From assembly GCA_035236585.1 (NCBI GenBank), contig CP141132.1, positions 47,557,880 through 47,621,879 on the forward strand: a stretch of DNA of 64,000 nucleotides, read 5' to 3'. A model generated the notes under the pieces. The model had not been told where the DNA came from. It was given only the letters and a program-made list of their open reading frames with translations, and did no database searches. The translations under genes and the position numbers were made by a program. Shown piece after piece: positions 12,379-27,098 of this stretch (position 1 is its first letter; every line of letters begins with the position of its first letter). Origin of the DNA: Warburgia ugandensis. Taxonomy: Eukaryota > Streptophyta > Magnoliopsida > Canellales > Canellaceae.

Positions 12379-15300
12379 GCTCATAAAATTCCCAAAAAAA
12401 TTTCTAATGTTCTTCACGAGGTCCCCTAGAATGGCCCAAAATATTAGCTACAAAATCCTCCCCTATCTCCCCCAATTATCTTTTCTTTCTCTCCTTCTCT
12501 CTCTTTCTCTATGGGCATGTGCCCAAATGCATTGGGGCAAACGACCCCCGTGTCTGCATCGGGAGTGTCCAGGGATGCGTCATCCCTAATGAACCAAGGT
12601 TTCTACCTAGAAAACCCTAATCCAATTAACCATGGATTTCTAGCCGTTAAAATAAAATCTCCACTATTGGATCTGGTTGGACAGGGGTGATCTACAAAAG
12701 CCCTTTGGTTCCATGACAATCCACCTCATGGATTGTCGGGAAATCCCATATGAAGAAATCTCACCGGTGTTATCACCATCTCTAGAAATTAATTCAAGAT
12801 ATTCCAGCCAATCTGCCCAGTGAAAAGTGATCTTAAACTGATGGATCTCTAAAGAAACATGAGATCTATGTTTCCCCTATGGTCCCCCAACTTCTCCGGC
12901 AACAGAAATGGCGAATTTCATGACAGTATACATTTTTCACATCTAGGGTTTATTTTCAGGTTTCTTCTCCTTCTCTGGCATGATTTCTTCTTCTCCGGTG
13001 ATCTTCTCTTCACCGAACCGGCACAGGTAGGTGCACCCTTCACTCCCCTTTCAATTCCAGCATTTCCTTGGTGTTTTTCTACCTCCAGGTGATCTCCCCA
13101 GCCATTGATCTGTCAATGATGGTGGATCAGAAATAGGGTAGAGATCCCTACCATGGATGGCTCAGATTGAAATTCTGAGCCATTGGATGGATTCTTGGAG
13201 CCCAAAAACCCCATGAGATGAAATCTGGGCTCTTTATTTCAAGAGAAGAGGAAGATCTAGCAATGGGTGACTTGACGGTCCAAACCTAGACCCTCACCCC
13301 TATCACCTGTCACCTCTCCCCAATGATGGGGAATCATAAGTAACATGACGCAGGCTGCCCTCCTGTTTTGTCATGTTTTGTGAAGTTGATCTTAGCCGTC
13401 CAATAATTGTACTGAAACCTTATTTATTCAATTAAGATCTCAATATAGCTCTGATTTTAGATCTAAAAGTTTCTATAGATTCCTTGTCACTTGTATAAGT
13501 TACTGAACTCATAAGATTTATGTTTTTAATTGAATTTATTTGTGATGATTACTAAAATCCTTTCCAATAGTATTGGATTGTGATCAAGATGATCTCAAAT
13601 AGAGATTTGAACTGATGAATGGATTCAGGAGGTCCCAAAACCCTAAGGACCATGATCATAGTAAAATTTCTTCATTTTTAGATCAAGTAATTAAACAAAA
13701 ATAGTAAGATCAAATATCAGCCCTTAAAACAGGCTAAAATCTTAAAATCCTAATTCTGATCTCAATTTAACTCCAAATTAAGATTGAAAAGTTAGGTTGG
13801 ATTCCTCTTGATGAGGAGATACTATTGAACCAATAAAATCATAATTTAATTCATTAAATGTTTTGATTTTAAATAGATAAGTGTACTAGCATCCTTGATC
13901 TACAAGATCTGGGATGTTCAGACCATTCAAATTATTTTTTATGATGATATAATGATATACTAACTTAAATAAATGGGTTGGATGTAATTGAATTGGCAGA
14001 TCTTAAGAGATCTAGCCTTAAAAGTAGTAAAATCCATAAAAATGAATGGTAATCTCCTTGACCAATTTGATCAAGGAGGATTGGATAGTATGGATTTATT
14101 TGGATGATGATCTAATGATGAAATCACATTAAAAAGATGTATTAGATCTATAAAAAAAAATAAAAATGAAAAGATCAAGATCTAAACTCTAAAAGGGATA
14201 GAAATCAACTATGACCGTTGGATCATGATGAATAGTTATGGCATGCTAAATTGTCATTTGAATTATTGAATGTTATTATAATTGTACTTTATTGCTTATT
14301 ACATTTCATTGTAGATTTATTTATGCTTTAATGCTTATGTTATGAAAATTACATTAAAAATATAATTAAATGAAAATAGAGTTGAAGGACATTTACATGG
14401 AATGAATGGCATGGACTTAATGATAGTACGGCCTATAGTTTGTAGGATAATATAAGGAATATCATTTCCTTGGCCCAAATTAGGAGAATAATGAAACTCT
14501 ATGAATGACATTTTAAATGTTCATGGACTTAATTAAAATCAATTAGAAAGAGTACTTAGGGTTAAAATACTCATAGGAACCTTATAAAAGGTTAAGCTAA
14601 GGTCACTCTAGTGAATGCTAAACATGGTGGTTAAGGGGGTTTTCTAATAGAGCCTCACTCTTCCCTTACCTTCTGTTGACGTTTGTGAGGTCTAAACGCC
14701 TCCTTACATGAGGATTGACGTAACCACTTTGTGTTCAATCATTCAACTAGTAAGCCTTAGTCAATTGAAAATAAGAGGAGCAATCTAGACTTAGGATGAA
14801 ATAAGCTATCTTCAACCAGTAAAACATTAACTGGTTGAATAATAATAATAATAATAACATCATAAAAGGTTAGTAAAATATCTAATCTTAATAAAAAAAA
14901 TGGTAAGTAAGATAATCAAGATCAAACAAGATCCATGGGATCTTGAATGATCAAGAACAATAAGAATAATAGCATTGTATTGTATTGTATATAGTATGTA
15001 TGCTTATTAATATGTATGTTGTAGATCAAATTTAGATCATTAGATTAGATAATCCAAAGCCTTGTTCAAATATGATTCAAGGAAGAGAACTAGGATCATC
15101 CTCCTTAGGGATGATCAAATAACTCAACTTAGATTATAGAATATCTAGGCCCTTGATCATTATCAACAAGTATAGATTGTTCATCAAAGGATCAATGAAA
15201 GATCAAGATCAAAGAGGGATACACAAAGACTTAAAGATAGAAAATACTTTGATCTGAAAGGTTAGAAGATCATTCTAACCATCAAATCTATTGATCAATA

Positions 15301-15664
15301 GGATAAAATACTATCTGAGGAAGATAGATTATATGAATGATAGGAACACAAGACAAATTTAGATCCTTTATATCAAAGGAGAAGATTAGATAAGGAATAT
15401 AGATAGGAGATTATCCACAATTGTACAAATAATGATAGTATGTATGTATTTACAGATTACATACGTCAATCATGGAGGATCTGAAGGAATGGATCACTAC
15501 ATGAAGGTAGATGGAACTTTAAGAATATAAGACCCATGGTCTGTGGACTTGTTGTTATTCGTAAACATTATAATGCTTAAGGATGATAATATGTTTAGTT
15601 ACATTTGAATCATAATTCATGCATATGAATAGAGATAACTATTAAAATTAGATGGAATACATAA

Positions 15665-15930
15665 TAAATACATGGGTATCATTAATGATTACCCCTAAAC
15701 TCAGACAAGAACATAATAATAATGGATATCATTTGTATCAAATGAGTATCCTTACACTTAATAACATTTTGTATATGAATACCAAATTAAAGGAAATGGA
15801 GATTATTTATAATAAATGATTAATCCCCAAACTTATAAGAATATGGGTATCATTCATTGTAAACGAGTATCCCTAAATCTAGAAATAAAATTATATCCTT
15901 AGTATGAGGATATTGAATACGAAAATGATA
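15665..15930 (+). repeat. Degenerate repeats with palindromic halves
   Basis: Three to four diverged units spaced about 45-90 bases, built on GGGTATCATT...GAGTATCCCTAAA (clear at about 15672, 15725 and 15843). Each unit contains a GGGTATC / GATACCC-like inverse pair and could fold locally. It lies inside the B1 unit. Confidence 0.5.
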
Positions 15931-17099
15931 ATATAAATAGATAAATTTTTTGAGTTGTACAAGAAGTGTTTTAGATACAAGCATAGAGGCTTTTGGTTTT
16001 GTTTTAAACAAACATAAGCCTGGGGATGCTATGTTAGGGAAGTTATGAGAGTTTGGCCACCCGCTTCCTGAAATTTGATGATATTATGATACCTTGCCCA
16101 AAGAGTGGTTAAAAGTTGGGTGGGGTAGTTATGGGAAGGCCCCACTGTGAAAGTCCTATCTCCCCATACGGACAGTGACACAATTTTTTCCACTGTTGTA
16201 TCAATGGTGAACTGGGCAATTATCCGAGCGCATTAGTACGGATTAGACTGCAACATAGTAGTCCTTTAATTATTTTGCACTATGATGCATATTAGATTGG
16301 CATAGTGAAATGCCTTATGTTTTGGCATGATGAAATGACAGGTAATTGTATATTACCAGTATTTCCTAAGAAGAGAAATTCCCAATATAGGACTAGCTGA
16401 AATACTGATTTCTCATAGTAAAAAGAATTGATCAGCTTAGTTGGGAATGCTATTTGACTACTTTCATAAATTAGAAGGATTTATCCATGTACAGTTTGTA
16501 CGTATAAGGATGTACATATATTACAAAGTAAAGAGTTTGATACATTAGTTTGTTTACGAATAACGGGATTTTGAAGTATTAGAATTATACTGTCAAATTA
16601 TTATGCTTCTCGAATCCCCTACCAAGCATAGCTTGCCAAGATATTGTAAATGTTTCAATGTTTACAATATCTCAGATACAGAGGAGATTTAAGAGCTTAA
16701 GATTGTAAAAGACTTAAAGAGAATAGTCATCAGGGTATACCCCTTAAAGACATGTATTTTGTTTTATTTGAGAGTATTGTATTGTAATGAGAGTTTCATT
16801 GTATGGTGAGCTTTGAGTTTTGGATTATGTAATTTGGACAAGTATTGTAATGGAATTAGGCTATACTGTGAACCACTGGATGGATTTTGGAAATTTATAA
16901 AAGTATATTCCTTCAATGGAATTTTATCTTGTACAAAAATGCTACTTATGTTATGTATGAAGTGATGACTTGGGTTTTTCAAAACAAGTTCTAAAGAAAA
17001 GAATTTTCACTGCTTTCTTTTGCAAAATTTTTTTACTACTAAGGTCCTTGCCTTTGGAAAATGTATTATAAATGTGTTACAAATAATTGACCATGATAA

Positions 17100-17425
17100 A
17101 GAATAATGAGACCAACTAAGAATTAATATCAACTAAAGAAATGTTTGAACTTATGTATAATCCTCAGAAAAGGAAGAATGAGTTAAGACTCACTTGTATT
17201 TAAGTCTCCAAAAATCTTCTTTAGGACCCCTAATTTATATTTACTCTTCAACTTAAACTAAATATATGGGGGCATGGTGGGGGTTAAACCCATAGTGTCT
17301 TCTAATGTGTACCCTAGTGTTGGTTGATGTAAGGTCAGAACATCAATGGACTCTGTTTCTTCCCTCCATTCATATGTGGGTAAGATTTCAGGTAGACTAA
17401 TATTGCTATCTAGAGTTTGATTAAA
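17100..17425. other. No gene seen; internal part of interrupted element
   Basis: AT-rich sequence between the right edge of B1 and the gag-like region. On the minus strand it probably continues the interrupted family A element downstream of gag, but no motif was recognised. Confidence 0.35.
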
Positions 17426-17426
17426 T

Positions 17427-18655
17427 AAGGTTTGTAGGTTGTAATTCAGTTATTCTTCTACACTGCATGACTCAATTGAAATTTCAGGTTCTGTAGGGAT
17501 TCTACTATGGCTTTCCATTGAAACTGTCCATTATTGGCATATTCTCAAACAACTCTTTCACCTCCTTAATAGATGTGTCTTTATTGAATTCATAAAAATA
17601 AGCATAACATGATTTTAGAGGATCTAAGTTGGATGTTGCTAGGATTCATTCTCCTCCTCAATAGATGTCTCCTTATCATAATCATAAAAGGAATAGGACA
17701 TGACTTGAGTAGATATAAGTTAGAGGTTTCTATGGATGGTTGTGAACTTTGTAGCTTAGAATGATCATATGCAATTTCCATTCTATTATCAATAACAATG
17801 GGTATGGAAGGTGAAACATTCTGGGGTTCAGAAGGTTCACCAGATATGTCCATCCTATCATCATTATCAATAAGCAAAGATGGTTGAAGGCACTTTAGTT
17901 TATTACCAATTGGTTCGATTTCTCAGTCCTTTTTATAAATTAAGCTGTGTTTCTATTAGCATATTAACTTATTGGTTTCATTTTCTCTTCCCATTCCTCC
18001 CTCTCTCGTTTCATTTCCTCGTTCCCTTTTTTAATGGTAGCAATGGTTTGATCTATTCCTTCACAAATTTTCTGCATATTCTCTTTAATAATGGTTCTTC
18101 ATGTTGTAAAGGAAATGATTCGTATGGTTGGTATTGTTGTGGTATTGGGGTGCTGAAAGAGGACTGAGTAGCTTGAACTCATGATAATTGACCCTGATAT
18201 TCTTGACAATCATGATAGGGTTGTTCAAGGTAGTACCATGTTGGTTCTTCCTAGTATGATTGATATTTCTGAGACCATGGTCGTTCATGATGCCTAGCCC
18301 ATCAAATTTGATATTCTATCTTAGAATAGTAGTTACTGCTAGGGTATGTGAATGAAGTGGTTGCTTCCACTGGCTCCTGATAATATCTATTCTATATGGA
18401 TCTTGATGGCGATGAAGAAGTGGAATATTGGGGTTTAAAATAGGCATAGTCATTATGGTACTAAGGCTGTAGAGCAGCTTGCCTAGAAGCTATCATCCTA
18501 AGCAACTGACTTTCCATACTATCTATCCTATCCATAGATGTATCTAATCTATCAACTCTATCCCCCTCTTGATAGGTCTTTGATCTCAAATTTATATACA
18601 ATGAAACAAATCATTGTATACAACAAATGAGTACTCTGTTTTTTTTTTTTTAAAG
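17427..18655 (-). pseudogene. Gag-like region of family A element, copy 2
   Basis: Minus-strand counterpart of 5022-6260. From about 18590 it reads YQEGDRVDRLDTSMDRIDS, then SQLLRMIASRQAALQPQYH, a tryptophan-rich stretch (WARHHERPWSQKYQ), and a charged coiled-coil-like stretch with EEMKREREEWEEKMK near 18000. Further down (17877-17700) it is acidic, with the near-repeated IDNDDRMDIS and VIDNRMEIAYDHS. Stops interrupt it several times. Compared with copy 1 it is better preserved in places. The 5' side is interrupted at 18660 by a solo LTR, after which the leader resumes at 21453. Confidence 0.5.
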
Positions 18656-18660
18656 ATAAA

Positions 18661-21452
18661 TCATACACTATTGTTGTTGTTTTAAATAACACTTGCAAAC
18701 ACACAAATCGTTCGCAATATAGAAAGCTAGTGAGGTCAATCCCACAAGGAGTTGAACTAATATGATGCTAGTGGTCCCTACTTTAAACTATCTAACCCAG
18801 CCAAATTCAAGTGATTTTTAACCTAAGCTAAGAATGAAAATTAAAATATAAAAGTTGGAAACTATGTGAAAACAACAAACATTCTAAATTGTAAACATTC
18901 CTAAAATATGCACTTTCTAAAATTAAACTTTCCTAAATTGAAGACTTTCTAACTTGATGACTTTCCTAAAATAAAAACAATCCTAAAGTGAAACCTTTCC
19001 TAAAGTAAAGATTTAACAACTTTCTTGAACTAACTTTCCTAAGCATGAAATTAATCAACTAGTCTATGGAAAATATGCTTTAACACACTTTCTTAATCAT
19101 GCAATTGTCTAAGGAATGCAATGAAAATTAAGAGGTGAACTTTAACAACTGACAACAAGCTAAACAAGATCAGCTTAATTACTTTTTTCTACTTGAATGA
19201 ATGCCATGCCACAACTTGGAATTTATTTACTCTCCAAATCAATCAAAGCTATGTGCTATAGCCATGTCATACATGCATAGTTCCAACATGATTTGATAAG
19301 TGCATTTCAAATCAATAGAGATGGAATATTAAACTATGGATCTACAAGTACAAGCACATCAACAAGATTTTCCAACTTCAGCCCTAAAGTCCCTCAAAAT
19401 CATGCATTCCATCCTTGGATTGGATACATGGTTTTAGAGGTCTTTTAATTAGATTGCTGGAAATTTCAGAATTAAACATTCACTTTCTTAATATCCCATC
19501 AACATTAAGCAAACAATTAAGAAGAAGTATGGTCAATATCCCATCAACATTAAGCAAACAATTAAGAAGAAGTATGGTCAATATCCCATCAACATTAAGC
19601 AAACATGGAAGATTGATGTTCACTTTTAAATGAAACACACAATTACTGCTTCTAACTTGAGACCCAAAACAAATACTAACAAAGATTCCTCCTCCAACAA
19701 AGCATGATAATCAAAGGAAATCTCATGGCATATAAGCAAAGATCAATGGAAACTAATGACAAACATAGCTGGAATTCAAAGGAATCTAAAAGAGAACTCA
19801 AAAGCTATGAAAGGAAAAGAGAAAACTAGATTCAAGATTATTTCCCTTGGCTGTCACTCCAAGGGAAAACCATCCTTAAATCTTAGTTTCTAAAGCAAGG
19901 CACGACAAAAGAGGACAAGGCAAAAACTAGCATGGAAAGAACTATGGAAAACAAGAAAGGAAGCAAGAGAAACTAGCCTTGAAAGCTGAAGCAAATACTC
20001 CCAAGACCAAGTGTGGAATACTTCTAGAAGATGTCACACACCTTTAGGAAGATAGCAAAACCCAAGGAGTCCACAAAACAAAAGAAAAAGAGAGGAGAAT
20101 GGAGAAGTAGGAAGAGGACGTCTCCTTCTAAGGGAGGAGGTGTCATATTCCCTAAGTGAAAAAAAGTCCTTAGCTTAGGTTTTTTCTGGGTTTTTATGCA
20201 TGTTTTCCTATCTTTTCTAGGGTGCTCTAAGAACAAGGTGTGGTGAGGATGAAATATTTTCAATTTGGTTGGTTAGGATAGGGGGAAGGATAAGGTTTTC
20301 AAATAGAAAACAACGGGGTGTGGTGGGTGCCATATTGAGTTGTAGCAGGTGGGAGACGCCTCTTTTTTAGGGAGGGACATCTCCACCCTTCAAAAATCCT
20401 AGAAGCCCATACAATTTAGGAAGTTGGGTGGGTGGACATAAGGTAAGAAAGAGAAGGGAAGAATGGAGGAAGAAGATGAGTAGGAAATTAAGGAAAGTGA
20501 TGTGAGATGGGAGAATTTGATTAGTTAAGGGATTTCCTAATGACTTGGGATTGGTTGGGTGATTAGGATGGGAGTTTAAGAAGGTAGAAGGTTATGGAAT
20601 GGTAGGACTCTTGAATGGAAAGTCAAATTCAGGGTGGTCTTTGGTGGTGAGGTGGAAAGAGATAAATGAGTGAGAAAAAAATAAAAATTGAAAGGCTCTC
20701 ATCCTATTGGTCTATATGCCAACTTATCCTAATAAGATTTTGCTTAATTATATTCAAAATATCTCATGAAATCTCATTAATAATCCTCTTAAATTTCATC
20801 CAATCCTAACTTTCCATTTAGCTTAGCTTGATGGCTTAGATGGATAACTTTGAAGGCACCATTGGCTAAGCTTCATGGCTAGCTTTGGAAGATGTCTTAG
20901 CTTGGCTTCTTGGCTCCATCCCTTGGCTTGAGTGGCTTGCATGGTTTGGTTTGAATTTTTAAACTTTCCACCTTCTCTCATGGCTTATATGGCTATGGTG
21001 GCTTAAGCGGCTTCCATGCAAAGGTGGTGGGAACACATGGCTTACTTCATGGGCCCACTTTGTCCATCTTTAACTCCTTTAATCCCATCCATTACTAGTC
21101 CATAAGATGATCTTGGCCTTTAGTTTCATGCTGAAGTGATGATTTTGAGACTTTGACTCGATATTTTGATCTTTGATCTTCAATTTCATCCTAATCAATT
21201 TTGATTGTCGGATCACCATCTTTCTTCCTACAAAAAGTGAAAAATCCTAATTAAATCTTAGAAAACTATGATTAATTATATACTTACCTTTAAATAGCCT
21301 ATAAACCTACAAAATAACAAATTTTGCTTCATTAGGTCAAAAATGCTTATGTTATGAATTTTGGTTAAAAAAACCCTAATTTACCCTTGTAAGTTGTAAT
21401 ACATGTGTAGTTAATTGGGTGATTTTTGTGCAAAATTAAACACTTATCAACA
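18661..21452 (-). mobile_element. Family A solo LTR nested in a family A element
   Basis: An LTR of about 2.8 kb that splits the leader/gag junction of copy 2. Copy 1 (6260-6300) shows the uninterrupted arrangement. On the minus strand it reads TGTTGATAAGTGTTTAAT ... AAACAACAACA, with the conserved GTCAATCCCACAAGGA block near 18737. ATAAA occurs on both sides (18656-18660 and 21453-21457), as expected for a 5-base target duplication. The recognisable LTR end is at 18672, so 11 bases between 18661 and 18671 are unexplained. No primer motif or coding sequence follows, so it is solo. Confidence 0.7.
19490..19605. repeat. 45-base tandem repeat, 2.6 identical copies
   Basis: Units at 19490-19534 and 19535-19579 and a partial one at 19580-19605 are identical, starting AATATCCCATCAACATTAAG. 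Because 45 is divisible by three, a chance open frame shows a 15-residue repeat; I do not regard it as a gene. The repeat lies inside the solo LTR and is absent from the other A copies. Confidence 0.95.
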
Positions 21453-22566
21453 ATAAATCCTAATTTTTTGCTAATGAGATGAATTGAGGACTGTTGATAA
21501 TGTGTAGGATTGTAGCCTTTAAACCTAAATCTAGACAACTCCTCCTCTTATCCAGGCATGACCATTGCTTACCAGTGACGTTTTGTTCTAAAGATGTTAC
21601 CTCAACCAACATCAACTGAAGGCGTGGAAAAATTACTTTGATTTTTTATACCTACTATAACCACAATGCTCAGAAGACACTAGGGTGGCAATAGTCTAAC
21701 CCTTCAAAAAGGTTCTTTCGAGCTCAATAGCTCTAAGTCTCTTGCTACTTGATTTAAATTACATTCAAGGGTGGGGATCAAAAACATATAAGGAATTTAA
21801 TTGAGTTACCAAGGTGGGCCAAGGATCTAGTGATAAAATCCAGTCCTTATCTTATGAGGGTTCCTATGGGGCCTTTACTAGCATTATGATCCATTCCACC
21901 ATAAAGCATTAAACATGCAATGCAAAACAAAAGAAAACTAATGCCTACCTATATGCTATTTAACAAAGGGTTCTCACCTCAATAGACTAGAAATTATAAC
22001 CAAACAGCCTATGCCTTGGTTATAGCTGAGCTTAGTCTATCCCTTGTTAACTAGTGTAAAAACTAATGCATCCGCCCTAAATGAAGATGCAACAAGTAAG
22101 TTTAATGCATTAATCTATGTGAATATCCTACCATCCATAATGGAATATTACACCAAATGCAACTAAATTAGAAAACTAAAAGGAAAGTGATGGATACTTA
22201 AAGTGGGGTTTTTATGTGAAGACCAAGTGTGGGCCATCATACACCACACATGCCTTGTATTATTACAACCCATTTAAAATTTGAATAATAAAGTGCAAAA
22301 TACATTGGGTCTCACTACAAGTTCTACTCACCAAGAAAAACTCTAATTTGGGAAAGCAATAAACCCTACCTAATTCAATGAAGCTTTGGCCCACAGGATC
22401 ACCATCACTCATATGCCAATTTCCCCTTGCACAAAAAAATAAAAAATAAATAAAACTGGTCAATTTTTGAGGAGTTAGTGAATAAATGCAAAAATGATGA
22501 AAAACCCTAAACCGAGACTAGAGGTAAATAATCCAAGTTAAGATCCATTACACAATTTCATTATGA
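21453..22566 (-). other. Family A element untranslated leader, copy 2
   Basis: Noncoding, aligned with 6285-7500 (for example CTGTTGATAATGTGTAGGAT at about 21491). It joins the primer site at 22591 to the gag-like region that resumes at 18655 beyond the nested LTR. No gene was seen. Confidence 0.55.
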
Positions 22567-22591
22567 TTCCCTTGTAATGGTGCAAAAAATT
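22567..22591 (-). promoter_or_regulatory. Primer-binding region next to the LTR, copy 2
   Basis: On the minus strand, right after the LTR end CACAACA, it reads AATTTTTTGCACCATTAC and AAGGGAA. This is a more decayed form of the Athila/Tat-type TTTTTGGCGCCGTTGCC motif and sits exactly where copy 1 has its primer site. Confidence 0.6.
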
Positions 22592-25349
<2,758 letters not shown>

Positions 25350-25760
25350 ACAATGGAAACTATCCATAAAGGAGATCTTGAACTTATTCATGCAAAGTCA
25401 CTCCAAGTTTAGGATGATACCAAGCAAACTTTGCATGCTAATTCCCCAACTATGGAAAAATTAGAAATTCAAATGGTTCAATTGTATGATGCATTTAGTG
25501 ATAGGGAAAAGGGTAAGTTTCCCAGTTGGGCCACACCTAACCTTAAGGGGTAGTTTGAGATTAGCACAAACTCTAGAGAGGCAAAATATCATGAACAAGC
25601 CAAATCCATTACTACCCTTAGGAGTGGTACACAAATTCATAATAAAGTTGGTATGATAAGGAAACAGAAGACTGTGTGGATAATGAGTAACATAATCCCT
25701 CAAAAGGTAATCAGAAGTGTAAAAGGTCCCCTAGTTCTTCTAAACCCAATCATTAGGCAT
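25350..25760 (+). pseudogene. Athila-like gag C-terminal remnant
   Basis: Plus-strand reading shows PTMEKLEIQMVQLYDAFSD, then KGKFPSWATPNLKG, then AKSITTLRSGTQIHNKVG (about 25595-25650). The ITTLRSG element matches the conserved AITLRSGK near the end of Athila/Tat gag proteins, and the EIQMxQL stretch matches the coiled region before it. Stops are present. The 5' part of gag is missing because the family A LTR ends at 25349. Confidence 0.68.
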
Positions 25761-25765
25761 CTTAT

Positions 25766-26125
25766 ATGCCCAATGCTCCATACCCTCAATGTTTGACTTT
25801 GACAAAGGAAGGAGTTAATTTTAGTGAAATAATGGATGTATCTAAACAAGTACATATCAATATTCCATTACTCAGTGAACTTAAAGAAACTCCTCCTTTT
25901 GCCATGTTTTTGAAAGACCTCTGCATACAAAAGCATAAGCTTAATATGCAGAAGAAAGCATTCCTCACTAAGCAAGTAAGCTCCATTATTCAATACAACA
26001 CCCCGCCTAAATTTAGGAATCTAGGGTGTCCCACTATCTCTTGTGTCATTAGGGACCACACAGTTTATAGGGCACATCTAGATTTAGGCGCAAGTGTAAA
26101 CTTAGACGCTATATTTTATTTATGA
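25766..26125 (+). pseudogene. Athila-like retroviral-type aspartic protease region
   Basis: A 119-residue open stretch with VHINIPLLSELKETPPFAMF, then FLKDLCIQKHKLNMQKKAF, VSSIIQYNTPPKFRNLGCP and HLDLGASVNL (the DLGAS at 26081-26095). In Athila/Tat polyproteins the protease lies here and uses a D-L-G-A-S active site, preceded by the INIPLLxAL...YxKFLKELCxxKRKL segment. The active-site aspartate is intact, but the fold's remainder is broken: after VNLD the frame runs to a stop at 26125. It follows the gag remnant and precedes RT in the normal order. Expected role when intact: maturation of the gag-pol polyprotein. Confidence 0.78.
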
Positions 26126-26810
26126 ACAAATAGGTCTACCCGAGTTAAAACTAACTCCTACCATATTGCAATTGGTAGATAGATTAGTTAAAATCCTTCA
26201 TGGTGTGGTTGAAGATGTATTGTTATAGGTTTACAAGTTTTTCTTTCTAGTGGACTTCAGTATCCTAGATACCTAACCTATTGTAATACACCAACACTTA
26301 GATTCTAATGATTCATTGGAGGTTAATATGATAGAGAGTCTAGTGCATGACATATTCCTACCATTCACTAGCATTAATCTTCTTGAGGCTTTTCTATCTC
26401 ATTTCTACTTAGATTTTGACATTGACAATTACATTGATGAAGTTGATGCATTACTTGATGCTACACCTTTAATGGATACTTGTAAATGGAATACCCAACT
26501 AGGACCTCTTCTGCTTCTTGAGTCTATACCTGCTCCATCTAGTGAAAACCACCTACTTTAAACCTAAATCCTTTACTTGAAACTTTGAAATATGAAATTT
26601 TAGGTTTCTTTGACACCTTGCCCATTATTATTGCATCAGACCTTAATGAAGAAGAGGAAGATAAGCTACCTAATGTTCATTATGAATGTAAGACAGCTTT
26701 AAGGTGGACAATAGCATATATAAAGGGTATAAGCCTCACCATTTGTATGCACCACATCCATCTTGATGACAATGCTAAACCTTTTAGGGAGATGTAACAA
26801 CAGCTTGACC
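26126..26810 (+). pseudogene. Athila-like protease-RT connector
   Basis: Two open pieces, 26316-26561 and 26585-26797. The first is acidic, with FYLDFDIDNYIDEVDALL and DATPLMDT; a similar stretch occurs in element D at about 40630-40710. The second reads LPIIIASDLNEEEEDKLP, then WTIAYIKGISLTICMHHIHL and DDNAKPFREM. That is the WxIxDIKGISPxICMHxIxL signature found just upstream of RT in Athila/Tat elements. A stop sits between the pieces. Confidence 0.75.
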
Positions 26811-27098
26811 CTAACATGAAGGAAGTTGTAAAGAGCTGAGGTGTTTAAGATGTTACATGTAGGTATCATCTACCCCATATCTGATAGCACTTGGGTCAGC
26901 CTAGTTCAAGTTGTACCCAAGAATTCTAGAGTATGGTAGTCCAAAATGATGAAAATGAGTTAGCACAGACACACAGGTGCATCAACTACTGCAAATTGAA
27001 CTATGTCACAAGGCAAGATCAATTTCCCCTTCCTTTTATTGACCAAATGCTAGAGAGGTTAGCCATACATGCATATTATTGTTTCCTTGATGGGTATT
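26811..27098 (+). pseudogene. Athila-like RT, N-terminal half, interrupted
   Basis: Frames over this stretch give GIIYPISDS-like and VQVVPKN-like segments, a CINYCKLNYVT-like motif (RT motif around the first catalytic aspartate, here N in place of D), then QFPLPFIDQMLERLA and YYCFLDGY at the end (27067-27097). The reading breaks at 27098 inside the SGY motif and resumes at 29772. Frameshifts and stops are present. Confidence 0.72.

Larger units (their letters stand above)
11807..17099 (+). mobile_element. Tekay/Del-like long LTR unit, copy B1
   Basis: Starts TGTAATAACCCCAATTTTTG and aligns over its length with the reverse complement of 34484-39330. Ends that read TGTRATRACCC...GGGTCATCACA are typical of Tekay/Del-type plant gypsy LTRs; the right end here is decayed (GTTACAAATAATTGACCATGA), so its edge is approximate. 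No gag or pol was found inside, so it is best read as a solo LTR of about 5 kb, although a non-autonomous element is possible. It contains a TATA-like box at 12371 and degenerate repeats at 15665-15930. It interrupts the minus-strand family A element. Confidence 0.6.

Noticed and set aside
19490-19605. Possible CRISPR-like array
   Set aside because: Units are contiguous without spacers and the context is a plant retrotransposon.
19415-19633. Small protein with three 15-residue repeats
   Set aside because: Chance frame over the 45-base tandem repeat within a solo LTR; the 5' neighbour shows no gene signals.
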